A DNA stretch of 64,000 nucleotides, from contig CAWBUL010000006.1 in NCBI GenBank assembly GCA_963791885.1, forward strand, positions 1,798,001 to 1,862,000, written 5' to 3'. Source of the stretch: CAVSUZ01 sp963791885. Lineage in GTDB: Bacteria; Pseudomonadota; Alphaproteobacteria; Acetobacterales; Acetobacteraceae. The position numbers were made by a program, and so were the translations under genes. Of the stretch, positions 8,185-15,764 are shown piece by piece. Below the pieces are notes generated by a model that was not told the DNA's origin, searched no databases, and was given only the letters and a program-made list of their open reading frames with translations. How positions within the stretch are numbered: position 1 is the stretch's first letter; every line of letters begins with the position of its first letter.

Positions 8185-9075
8185 CTACCCCTTCGGCAGT
8201 TCGATCCCCGCCAGCGCCTCCCACACGCGGATAACGAACGCATCGTCTCGCCCGCCCTGTCCCATGCCTGCGGCTGCCAGGAAAAGCTGGTGCGCAGCGG
8301 CGGCAAGCGGCGCGGGAAAAGTCAGCGTCCGTGCCTGATCCAGCACGATCCCCAGATCCTTGACGAAGATGTTCACCGCCGAAGTCGGTGTGTCATCACC
8401 CGCAAGAATGTGCGGCACACGGTTCTGCCACATCCAGGAGCTTCCGGCCGACGAGCAGATGACTTCGTACAGCGTCTTCGGATCGGCGCCCGCACGGATG
8501 CCAAGGGCGAGCGCTTCAGCCGCCGTCGCGATGTGCACGCCCGCCAAAAGCTGGTTCACCATCTTCACCGTGCTGCCTGCTCCGGCCGCGTCCCCAAGGC
8601 GCCAGACCTTCGCTGCGATCGCCTCGAGCAAGGGCGCGGCACGATCGAACGCGGCAGGTGCACCCGATGCCATGACGGTCATTGTTCCGGCATCCGCTCC
8701 GACCTTCCCGCCCGATACCGGCGCGTCAAGCATCAAGAGCCCGGACGCGGATAGCCGAGTCTCCAGCGCACGCGCGACGTCGGGAGCAATGGTAGTCGAG
8801 CAGATCACCACACTACCCGGTCGTAGGCGCTGCACGCAGCCATGCTCACCGAACAGCACCTCCTGCTCCTGCGTCGCATTCACCACCAGGATCAGTACCG
8901 CCTCGCTGTCCGCTGGGATCTCGCTCGGACGTGCGATCGCGCGCCCACCGGCACTCTTGATCGCATCCCGAGCGTGCTCGCGTATGTCGCAGCCGCTGAC
9001 TTCATGCCCTTTGCGGAGCAGGTTCATAGCGGCGCCCATGCCCATGGCGCCGAGGCCAATGACTGCTACTTTCAT
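8185..9075 (-). CDS. NAD(P)-dependent beta-hydroxyacid dehydrogenase (HIBADH / L-threonate dehydrogenase type)
   Basis: A 296-residue protein. The N-terminus is a Rossmann dinucleotide site, VIGLGAMGMGAAMNL. The substrate-binding motif LDAPVSGGKVGADAGT and GSTVKMVNQ, with the catalytic lysine of the family, follow in the expected order. Close relatives include 3-hydroxyisobutyrate, tartronate semialdehyde and L-threonate dehydrogenases; the SSAGSSWMW segment resembles the threonate group, but I would not assign a substrate. ATG 9075 is chosen because it is directly followed by the Rossmann strand; upstream codons have no homology. Confidence 0.88.
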   Translation of the reverse strand: MKVAVIGLGAMGMGAAMNLLRKGHEVSGCDIREHARDAIKSAGGRAIARPSEIPADSEAVLILVVNATQEQEVLFGEHGCVQRLRPGSVVICSTTIAPDVARALETRLSASGLLMLDAPVSGGKVGADAGTMTVMASGAPAAFDRAAPLLEAIAAKVWRLGDAAGAGSTVKMVNQLLAGVHIATAAEALALGIRAGADPKTLYEVICSSAGSSWMWQNRVPHILAGDDTPTSAVNIFVKDLGIVLDQARTLTFPAPLAAAAHQLFLAAAGMGQGGRDDAFVIRVWEALAGIELPKG

Positions 9076-9164
9076 CTGCGTTTCCTTTTGCTGACAGCTG
9101 GCAAGTTGCGCCATAACTCCGCCGCGTTTGGTGGCAAAAGAGACGTGGCGAAACGGAGGGCGCG

Positions 9165-9497
9165 ATGATGTCGCGACGATTCCAGGCCGGGCTCGTTCTG
9201 ACAATCCTGCTTGCGTTGAGCAGCGTGGGAACTGCCCGTGCCGATTGGCATGGCGGTGGTGGTGGCTGGCAGGGCGGCGGAGGCTGGGGCTGGCATGGCG
9301 GTGGTGGCTGGCATGGTGGCGGCGGCTGGGGCTGGCATGGCGGTCGCTGGAGCTGCTGCTGGGGGCCTGGCGGCGTGTTCATCGGCGTGGCACCGCCCTC
9401 CGTCTATTATCCGCCGCCACCCGTCTATTACGCGCCTCCGCCTCCGGCGTATTACGGTCCGCCGCCGGGATACTATGCACCGCCCGCGGCGTACTAA
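9165..9497 (+). CDS. Secreted Gly/Trp/His-rich and Pro/Tyr-rich small protein
   Basis: A 110-residue protein with a clear signal peptide (MSRRFQAGLVLTILLALSS, cleavage probably after TARA). The mature part has two low-complexity zones: residues about 28-60 made of Gly-Gly-Gly-Trp and Gly-Trp-His-Gly units, then about 75-110 made of Tyr-Tyr-x-Pro-Pro units. Two adjacent Cys lie between them. GGAGGG precedes the tandem ATG pair at 9165/9168. Function is not recognised; the composition suggests an envelope or surface protein. It is divergent from the dehydrogenase gene. Confidence 0.7.
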   Translation: MMSRRFQAGLVLTILLALSSVGTARADWHGGGGGWQGGGGWGWHGGGGWHGGGGWGWHGGRWSCCWGPGGVFIGVAPPSVYYPPPPVYYAPPPPAYYGPPPGYYAPPAAY

Positions 9498-9503
9498 CAC
9501 GCC

Positions 9504-10455
9504 TTAGCGGCCTGAGCGGAACCGCTCCACCGCCGCAACCAACGCGCGGCGCACACCTGGTTCCAACGCCGAATGGCCGGCGTCCGGTACGATCGTGAGC
9601 CGCGCCGCCGGCCAAGCCGCGGCCAGTTCGAATGCGGTCGCCGGCGGGCAGATCATGTCGTACCGGCCCTGCACGATCTCCGCGGGAATATGGCCCATGC
9701 GGTGCATGCCACCGAGCAGCCCCTCCGGCGGCAGAAACAGCCGATGCGCGAAGTAATGCGCCTCGATCCGCGCCAGACCCAGCGCTGTCCGATCCTGAGC
9801 GAATGACGTCACAGTCTCGGGACTCGGCAGCAGCGTGCTGCAGGACCCCTCATACACTGACCACGCGCGCGCGGCGGGCATATGCACTGCCGGATCGGGA
9901 TGGGTCAGGCGGCGCAGATAGGCGCCCAGCAGGTCACCGCGTTCCTCCTCGGGCAGGAAGCCCGCGAAAGTGGCGTGCGCATCCGGGAAAATCATGCGCA
10001 AGCCGTGGAGGAACCATTCCACCTCGTTCGTCCGTCCGAGGAACACGCCGCGCAGCACGCAGCCGGCGACGCGATCCGGATGCGTTTGCGCGTAGGCTAG
10101 CGCGAGGGTCGAGCCCCAGGATCCGCCAAACAGGATCCACCGATCGATGCCAAGATGCCGGCGCAGCGTATCGATATCGCTCACCAGGTCCTGGGTCGTA
10201 TTCTGCGCCAGGCTACCCATCGGGCGGGAGCGTCCGGCCCCGCGCTGATCGAAAATCACCACGCGCCAGAAATCAGGGTCGAAGAACCGCCGATGCACCG
10301 CGCCCGCGCCCGCGCCCGGGCCCCCATGCAGGAACAGCGCCGCCTTTCCCCGCGGATTTCCCACCTGCTCCCAGGTACATGACGTGCCCGGCGGTCAGCG
10401 GGAGGTAGCCCGTCTCGAACGGGCCGATTTCGGGGAACAGGTCGCCGCGCGGCAT
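9504..10455 (-). pseudogene. pip: Proline iminopeptidase, +1 frameshift near the N-terminus
   Basis: An alpha/beta-hydrolase of the proline iminopeptidase family (S33), which removes N-terminal proline from peptides. The main frame has HGGPG, the nucleophile in GGSWGSTLA, the Asp in GRYDMICPP and the His in DAGHSALE. The N-terminal 27 residues, including LFPEIGPFETGYLPL, are in a different frame. Removing one base from the GG at 10374-10375 restores YWEQVGNP and gives a 316-residue protein of normal length. As written the gene is broken unless translation starts at an internal GTG. See the finding on CAGGTAC frameshifts: a sequencing error is a live alternative. Confidence 0.8.
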
Positions 10456-10505
10456 GACGCTCAATGGTATAGGCGCGGGTGTTCTGGTCAAACAGGGGAG
10501 ATGGC

Positions 10506-10871
10506 GTGGCGCGGCTATGCATTGCGGCGGGCGCGGTCAGTGGTCTGGTTGCTGTCATCATGGCCGCGCTCGCGGCGCATGGACTTGAAGCGATCGGAGC
10601 GGCGCGGTTGCAGATGCTGCGCAACGCCGTGCAGATGCACGGTTGGCACGCGCTGGCGATAGTTGCCTGCGGGATCTGGGCGATGCTCGGCGGCGGGCGC
10701 CTGGCACTTGCGGCCGGCGCGGCCTTCCTGGCCGGGACCATCGTGTTTTGCGGTGCCGTGTACGCGCTGGCATTGGCCCAGGCGTCGGTTGGTCTTCTGG
10801 CTCCATTCGGTGGCGGACTGCTGATGCTCGGGTGGGTTCTTCTGGCACTATCGGCACTCGTCCGACATTGA
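10506..10871 (+). CDS. DUF423 family membrane protein
   Basis: A 121-residue protein with four predicted membrane helices and the family pattern of an AAHGL segment after the first helix and MHGWHALAI before the second. Function is unknown; relatives are small inner-membrane proteins. The GTG at 10506 is preferred because AGGGGAGA lies about five bases upstream; an upstream ATG at 10479 would add nine residues without homology. It is divergent from the broken pip gene. Confidence 0.8.
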   Translation: MARLCIAAGAVSGLVAVIMAALAAHGLEAIGAARLQMLRNAVQMHGWHALAIVACGIWAMLGGGRLALAAGAAFLAGTIVFCGAVYALALAQASVGLLAPFGGGLLMLGWVLLALSALVRH

Positions 10872-10873
10872 TT

Positions 10874-10957
10874 TCAGAACCCCGCGCGCGCATCCGGATT
10901 GGCTGTGGCCAGTCCGAGGTGATGCAGCTTCGGATGGACGATGAACGTGGTGTTCAT
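10874..10957 (-). pseudogene. Remnant of a VOC/glyoxalase-family gene (N-terminal 27 codons)
   Basis: On the minus strand, ATG at 10957 with GGGGAAA upstream opens a 27-codon frame reading MNTTFIVHPKLHHLGLATAN and a few further residues before TGA. This matches the typical start of a VOC (glyoxalase/dioxygenase) protein, whose first strand reads KLxHxGLxTxN. No continuation of the roughly 150-residue family is seen in any frame, because the DUF423 gene begins its 3' end three bases away. I read it as a truncated remnant left by a deletion. Confidence is moderate because of its short length. Confidence 0.5.
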
Positions 10958-11093
10958 TGTGTTTCCCCTGTCGGTAGCTGCCTTTGAAACATGTTTGCGG
11001 CCTTACAGTTCACGCCGCCGCACCGCCGGCGAATGACGCGTTGCGCAAACTGAGGCGCTGCCGCACGAAGCTGATGCCGCGAACCCGCTCGGC

Positions 11094-11122
11094 TTGACAT
11101 AAACAGTTAATCATACTAACAT
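11094..11122 (+). promoter_or_regulatory. Sigma70-like promoter
   Basis: TTGACA at 11094-11099, a 17-base spacer and TAACAT at 11117-11122. The surrounding 30 bases are AT-rich in an otherwise GC-rich window. It ends 26 bases before the ATG of the lysozyme-like gene, so it would drive that gene with a short leader. Confidence 0.6.
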
Positions 11123-11148
11123 TTTGAGCTTCAACCCGAGCGAACCCC

Positions 11149-12015
11149 ATGCAGACAAACACTGCCCCGCGTAACGCCTTTCCGCTGCTGGAAGCAGGCG
11201 CGTCCGGACCCAGCGTCCTGGTCGCGCAGTCGCTGCTGAATTGAGAGGGCGCCTTGCTCGACCTGGATGGCGCGTTCGGCCCGGGAACAAAGGCAGCCGT
11301 CCGGGCCTGCCAAACCCGACACGGCTTGGAGGCGGACGGCACCGTCGGCGGCAAGACCTGGATTCTGCTTGATCGCCTGCCCGAGCCATGCCCGGGCGTG
11401 GACACGCGTGCCGTGACGTTCATCGTCCGGCAGGAAGTCGGCAGCCGGGCCGCTTACGACGCGCTCTACGCCAGCCCGGCCTGGCCCGGCGGCGAAAGCG
11501 GCATCACCATCGGGATCGACTACGACCTCCGCTTCGCCGCCGACCTGCTCGGCGATTGGTGTCCGTATCTGTCGGCCGATAATTTGGATGCGCTGCGTCT
11601 CTGGCGCGGCGAGGCGGGCAGCGCAGCGGCCGCCGCCGCACTGAATTCGATTGTGGTGCCGCGGGATGCAGCCTGGTCCGTCTTTGCCACACGGACCTTG
11701 CCCGCGACATTGCAATCGACACAGCGCGCTTTCCCAGGTTTGGATCGCCTGCCCTTGCTCAGCGCCGGGGCGCTTGTCAGTCTGGTCTATAACCGGGGGC
11801 CGGCGACGTCCGGCCCGAACCGGGAGGAGATGAGCCAGATCCGGGACGCGGTGCAGCAAGGGAAGCCAGCCGCCGTCCCCGGGCTGCTCCGGGCGATGAC
11901 CCGGCTGTGGCCCGACAGTCCGGCTCTGCGGACCCGGCGGGAACAGGAAGCCGACCTGTTCGCTGAGGGATTGCAGGAGGGAGTGCAGGCGCATGTCGGG
12001 AACCGTCAGAACTAA
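11149..12015 (+). pseudogene. Peptidoglycan-binding / lysozyme-like protein with in-frame TGA
   Basis: From ATG 11149 the frame reads a PG_binding_1-type start (FPLLEAGASGPSVLVAQ, then SLLN), meets TGA at 11242-11244, and continues without a shift as LDLDGAFGPGTKAAV, the second half of the same domain. Behind it, from about residue 90, is a lysozyme-like domain with a glutamate in VRQEVG and GGESGITIGIDYDL. Both sides of the stop belong to one domain, so this is a nonsense mutation (for example TGG to TGA) in a 288-codon gene. A TTG at 11254 behind GAGAGG could start a shortened protein lacking half the binding domain. It overlaps the next gene by 23 bp. Confidence 0.7.
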
Positions 12016-12826
12016 GGATGTGGTCTATGCGCGTCGCGGCGCGAGGGAGCTGAAGGCGCGCATCTATCGCCCGGACACGCCGTCATCCTGGCCCGCTGTC
12101 ATTGACATCCATGGCGGTGCATGGAGCGGCGGAGACCCGACGGACGGCGCCGCACGCGACGAGGCTCTGGCCCACGCGGGCATCCTCGCCGTCGCCATCG
12201 AGTTTCGTGACGGCGCGGACGGCTATCCCACCTCACTGCAAGACATCAATGAGGCGATCCGCTGGCTCAAGGCGTCTTCGCTCGGCATCCGGCCCGACGG
12301 CGTCGGACTGACCGGCAACTCCAGCGGCGGACATTTGGCGATGCTTGCCGCCATGCGGCCAGGCGATGCGCGTTACGCGGAACTGGGCGACTATCCCGGC
12401 GTGGATGCCAGCGCCCGTTGTGTCGGGATGCTCTGGCCGGTGATCAACCCGCTGTCGCGCTATCATCACGCGCGGCGCCACCGCGATCGACCCACACCGG
12501 CAGCCTGGGTGGGCAATATCCCGGAGCGGCAGGAGGGCTACTGGAAAACCGAAGCAGCAATGGCCGAGGGCAACCCCGTCCTAATTCTGGAGCGCAAGGA
12601 GCCGGTACGGACCCCACCTGCCCTATGGGTGCAGGGGCGCCCGGATGATCATCCGCACGACTACAGGGACCCTGACTTCGCGTTCGACGGCAACGAGCCG
12701 GAGCGTTTCGTGCACCTCTATCGCGCGGCGGGCGGCTCGATCGATCTGGTGTCCGTCGACCAGGCGCGCCGGGCGGAGGAGTCCATCGCGCCCCTGGTGG
12801 CATTTTTCCGCAAGCACCTGCGGTGA
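11993..12826 (+). CDS. Alpha/beta hydrolase, hormone-sensitive-lipase-like esterase
   Basis: A 277-residue esterase-type hydrolase. IDIHGGAWSGG provides the HGG oxyanion motif of the HSL group, and LTGNSSGGHLA (around residues 102-112) the nucleophilic serine in a G-x-S-x-G setting. The Asp and His of the triad are expected in the last 80 residues but I cannot assign them firmly. It overlaps the preceding gene by 23 bp and its TGA overlaps the GTG of the following LLM gene, so the three genes to 14575 look like one operon for breakdown of some ester or lactone. Confidence 0.82.
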   Translation: MSGTVRTKDVVYARRGARELKARIYRPDTPSSWPAVIDIHGGAWSGGDPTDGAARDEALAHAGILAVAIEFRDGADGYPTSLQDINEAIRWLKASSLGIRPDGVGLTGNSSGGHLAMLAAMRPGDARYAELGDYPGVDASARCVGMLWPVINPLSRYHHARRHRDRPTPAAWVGNIPERQEGYWKTEAAMAEGNPVLILERKEPVRTPPALWVQGRPDDHPHDYRDPDFAFDGNEPERFVHLYRAAGGSIDLVSVDQARRAEESIAPLVAFFRKHLR

Positions 12827-13761
12827 AGTTCGGCCTGCGCTACGTCAACACGGGCCGGTATGCCGACCCGGCTGAGGCCGTGGCGCTGATGCAGGCGGCC
12901 GAGGAAGCCGGCTTTGACTCCGCCTGGACCGTTGAACACGTGGTGATCCCGCGCGGCTATCAGTCGGCTTACCCGTATGCGCCGGCCGGGCGCATCCCGG
13001 GCGACGAGAGCCGCTTCGTCCTGCCGGATCCGCTCATCTGGATGGCGTACGTGGCGGCGCGAACCTCACATATCCGGCTAGCCACAGGGGTGATCATCCT
13101 GCCGGAGCATAACCCCGTGCTGTGCGCCAAACAGGTCGCGACCCTCGACGTCATGAGCGGCGGACGAACGATCCTGGGCATCGGCGTGGGCTGGCTGAAA
13201 GAGGAGTTCGACGCGCTTGGCGTTCCGTTCGAGACTCGCGGCGCGATGACGGACGACTATATCGGCGCGATGCGCGCCCTTTGGACGCAGGATGCGCCGT
13301 GCTTCGAGGGTCAGTTCGTGCGATTTCGGGACGCCTATATGCGGCCGAAGCCGGTGAACGGGACTATACCCATTGTCGTGGCCGGACATACCAAGGCGGC
13401 CGCACGCCGGGCCGGGCGGCTGGGCGACGGGTTCTTTCCCCCACGCGGCGTCCCCAACGACCTGATTTCTCTGGCGCGAGAGACTGCACGGGCGCATGGC
13501 CGGGATCCGGACAGTGTCGAGATCACCCTTGGATTTCCCGAAGACGAGGCGATGATTCCGGATCTGGGCCGCCTCGGCGTCATGCGGCTGCTCGTGCCGG
13601 TAACAGGCGCAGCAGGCATTGCGAAGCAGGTGCGCGGGCCGGATGATCTGGCGCACTGGCGCGGCCTGATCGAGCGTTACGGGAGGGAACTCGATGAGCA
13701 GTTTGCGGGGTCAAGGCGGACCGCGGTACCGCGCGCGGCAAAGCGAGACGGCGCCGTATGA
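12823..13761 (+). CDS. LLM-class flavin-dependent oxidoreductase
   Basis: A 312-residue luciferase-like monooxygenase, probably F420- or FMN-dependent. Recognisable segments are the N-terminal MKFGLRYVNTG strand, SAWTVEHVVIP, the RLATGVIILPEHNP block, LGIGVGWLKEEFDALG, and a C-terminal DLGRLGVMRLLVPV strand. Start is GTG at 12823, overlapping the previous stop by four bases. The 3' end overlaps the next gene by 68 bp, longer than usual; the last 20 residues are basic and not part of the fold. The substrate is unknown. Confidence 0.88.
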   Translation: MKFGLRYVNTGRYADPAEAVALMQAAEEAGFDSAWTVEHVVIPRGYQSAYPYAPAGRIPGDESRFVLPDPLIWMAYVAARTSHIRLATGVIILPEHNPVLCAKQVATLDVMSGGRTILGIGVGWLKEEFDALGVPFETRGAMTDDYIGAMRALWTQDAPCFEGQFVRFRDAYMRPKPVNGTIPIVVAGHTKAAARRAGRLGDGFFPPRGVPNDLISLARETARAHGRDPDSVEITLGFPEDEAMIPDLGRLGVMRLLVPVTGAAGIAKQVRGPDDLAHWRGLIERYGRELDEQFAGSRRTAVPRAAKRDGAV

Positions 13762-14575
13762 ATTGATCCAGGTGCAGAAGCTGACGCCGCTTATCGGCGC
13801 TGAACTCGGTGGCGTCGATCTGGCCCGGCCGCTGTCCAACCGGCAGTTCGACGAGATCCACCGCGCGCTCGCGGAGAATCTGGTGATTTTCTTCCGCGAC
13901 CAGCACATGAGCCCGGAGCAGCACTTGGATTTCGGCCGCCGGTTCGGCGAGCTGCACGTTCATCCGGCTGCGCCGCATGCACCGGGGCATCCGGAGCTGA
14001 TGATCATCCATGCGGATGAAAACAGCCCGCGCGCAAACGGCGAAGGATGGCACAGCGATGTCTCGTGCGATGTCGAGCCGCCCATGGGCAGCATCCTGTA
14101 CATCCGGACAGCACCGCCCTATGGCGGCGACACGCTGTTCGCAAACATGTATGCTGCGTATGAAGCGCTATCGCCGCGTATGCAGACCTATTTGGAAGGC
14201 CTCACCGCGATCCACGACGGCGAAGACGTCTATCGCGGCCTCTATGCGAATTACGGCGTGGCGGACAAGTCGAGCTATCCGCGGGCCGAACACCCGGTTG
14301 TGCGCACCCATCCCGTCACCGGACGCAAGGCGCTGTATGTGAATCGGGGCTTCACGCGGCGCATCGTGGGGATCCCACGCGATGAGAGCGAGGGCGTGCT
14401 GCGCTACCTCTACGAGCACATGGAGAACCCGCTGTTCCAGTGCCGTTTCCGCTGGGCAGAGAACTCTGTGGCGTTCTGGGACAATCGGTGCGCGCAGCAC
14501 CGGGCGATGTGGGATTATTGGCCGCACACACGGTCAGGTCACCGCGTCACTGTTAAGGGCGATCGGCCTCTATAA
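13694..14575 (+). CDS. TauD/TfdA-family Fe(II)/2-oxoglutarate dioxygenase
   Basis: A 293-residue dioxygenase with the complete facial triad: H120-x-D122 in GWHSDVS, distal H269 in CAQHRAMWDYWP, and the 2-oxoglutarate-binding R284 in GHRVTV. TauD-type conserved text also includes GAELGGVDL and RTAPPYGGDTLFANM. Relatives oxidise taurine, 2,4-D, alkyl sulfates and similar anions; the substrate here is not evident. ATG 13694 has GGGAGG 8 bases upstream, inside the end of the LLM gene, so the two are probably translationally coupled. Confidence 0.92.
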   Translation: MSSLRGQGGPRYRARQSETAPYELIQVQKLTPLIGAELGGVDLARPLSNRQFDEIHRALAENLVIFFRDQHMSPEQHLDFGRRFGELHVHPAAPHAPGHPELMIIHADENSPRANGEGWHSDVSCDVEPPMGSILYIRTAPPYGGDTLFANMYAAYEALSPRMQTYLEGLTAIHDGEDVYRGLYANYGVADKSSYPRAEHPVVRTHPVTGRKALYVNRGFTRRIVGIPRDESEGVLRYLYEHMENPLFQCRFRWAENSVAFWDNRCAQHRAMWDYWPHTRSGHRVTVKGDRPL

Positions 14576-14634
14576 TCGGACTCCCCAACATGTACGGCTC
14601 CGTATAGGTTGCGATCGTACGTGGAAGGACGGTC

Positions 14635-15372
14635 ATGAGAAAGATAGCCATTGCGGCGATGCTCTCGTTCGCGGGAGCGCTGGGAAGCACATCGGCCTGG
14701 GCCGATATCATCGTAGGACCGGGTTTCGGAACGCCGTGCGCCGAGGGAAGCTGCCCGATTTATGGCAGCTCCGTGAATGCCATCGGCGCGAACTCTCTGG
14801 ATCTCTTTCAGTCGTCGACCGGCCCGGTCGATACCGGAACCCTGCTCTTGATCTTCGCCGTCCCGAACAATCCCGCGAATGCGCTGGCGACGAACCCCGT
14901 CACGAGCGCACAGCTCCATGTTCCAGCCGCGAGCGCCTCATCGACTCCGGTCACTGTCGGCAGCCTGAGCTTCGAAGGCGAGATGACCCATGGAGAGGTG
15001 TACGGAAATCTTGGGTTGCTGGACGGCAACATCGTCGCTTTCAACGATTTGCAGGCAGCGGATTACGCGCTGTTTTCCGCCACCTATGACGCGTCGACGA
15101 ACCCGATCAACAACTTCTCGCTTTATGAGATCCCGCTGACGACCACGGGCTCCACCGTCTTTGGCAGGGGCGATCTGATCAATATTGACTTCACGTCGCT
15201 GCCGGTCGGCACGTTTGCCCTTGGATATACCACGCCAACGACGTCTGTCACCGACACGCCGTTTGACCAAGCTGGGGTAAGCGGGTTGGCCAAAGTGCCA
15301 GAGTCTGCCAGTTGGGCTTTGTTAGGGTCGGCGCTGATGTGCCTGGGATGGGTTCGGCGCAGACGCATCTGA
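14635..15372 (+). CDS. PEP-CTERM sorting domain protein
   Basis: A 245-residue secreted protein. Residues 1-23 are a signal peptide ending at AWADI. The C-terminus has VPESASWALLG, a hydrophobic helix and the basic tail RRRRI, the architecture of PEP-CTERM proteins that are processed by an exosortase (here with PES in place of PEP). The middle is Ser/Thr/Gly-rich with no known domain. No exosortase (epsH/xrt) gene or PEP-CTERM regulators lie in this window. GTATAGG and GGAAGG precede the ATG. It ends at a strong hairpin at 15409. Confidence 0.85.
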   Translation: MRKIAIAAMLSFAGALGSTSAWADIIVGPGFGTPCAEGSCPIYGSSVNAIGANSLDLFQSSTGPVDTGTLLLIFAVPNNPANALATNPVTSAQLHVPAASASSTPVTVGSLSFEGEMTHGEVYGNLGLLDGNIVAFNDLQAADYALFSATYDASTNPINNFSLYEIPLTTTGSTVFGRGDLINIDFTSLPVGTFALGYTTPTTSVTDTPFDQAGVSGLAKVPESASWALLGSALMCLGWVRRRRI

Positions 15373-15408
15373 CCATGGACCCAATCAGGTTCCGCGACTG
15401 CTAAAATA

Positions 15409-15456
15409 GAAACTGCCGGGCGGCGCCGTTTTTCACGCAGCGGCCCGGCAGGTTTC
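15409..15456. terminator. Hairpin between convergent genes, probable bidirectional terminator
   Basis: GAAACTGCCGGGC at 15409-15421 pairs with GCCCGGCAGGTTTC at 15443-15456, leaving a single bulge, and T5 lies in the loop. It sits between the ends of the PEP-CTERM gene (plus) and the DUF1328 gene (minus). No T-tract follows the stem on the plus strand, so termination is inferred from position and stem strength. Confidence 0.5.
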
Positions 15457-15492
15457 CGGAATTCCCCCTCCAACGAGTTGAAGGGGGCGGAT

Positions 15493-15666
15493 TCAGAAGA
15501 TCGATCTGCCGGCAGCCAATCCCATAATCAGGCAGATCACGAAAATGATCAGGAAGATGAAGAAAAGGATCTTGGCGATACCCGCGGCCGTCGCCGCGAT
15601 GCCGCCAAAGCCGAAGACCGCAGCGATAATGGCCACGATCAGGAATACCAGTGCCCATCTGAGCAT
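15493..15666 (-). CDS. DUF1328 (UPF0391) small membrane protein
   Basis: A 57-residue protein read on the minus strand, MLRWALVFLIVAIIAAVFGF at the start and ending LAAGRSIF. It consists of two membrane helices with a GGIAATAAGIAK turn, which is the whole of the DUF1328 family (about 54-60 residues). AGGAGA lies six bases before the ATG at 15666. Relatives are abundant in Proteobacteria and often stress-induced, but their function is not established. It lies between a convergent PEP-CTERM gene and the 3' end of dnaE2. Confidence 0.9.
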   Translation of the reverse strand: MLRWALVFLIVAIIAAVFGFGGIAATAAGIAKILFFIFLIIFVICLIMGLAAGRSIF

Positions 15667-15764
15667 GAAGCTCTCCTAAACGACCGGGAACATTCCGACC
15701 CGCGAAAAACGATGGCGGCGCGTCCTGGTTCAGGGCGCATACGCGAAAGTGACGGACGCGTGTA

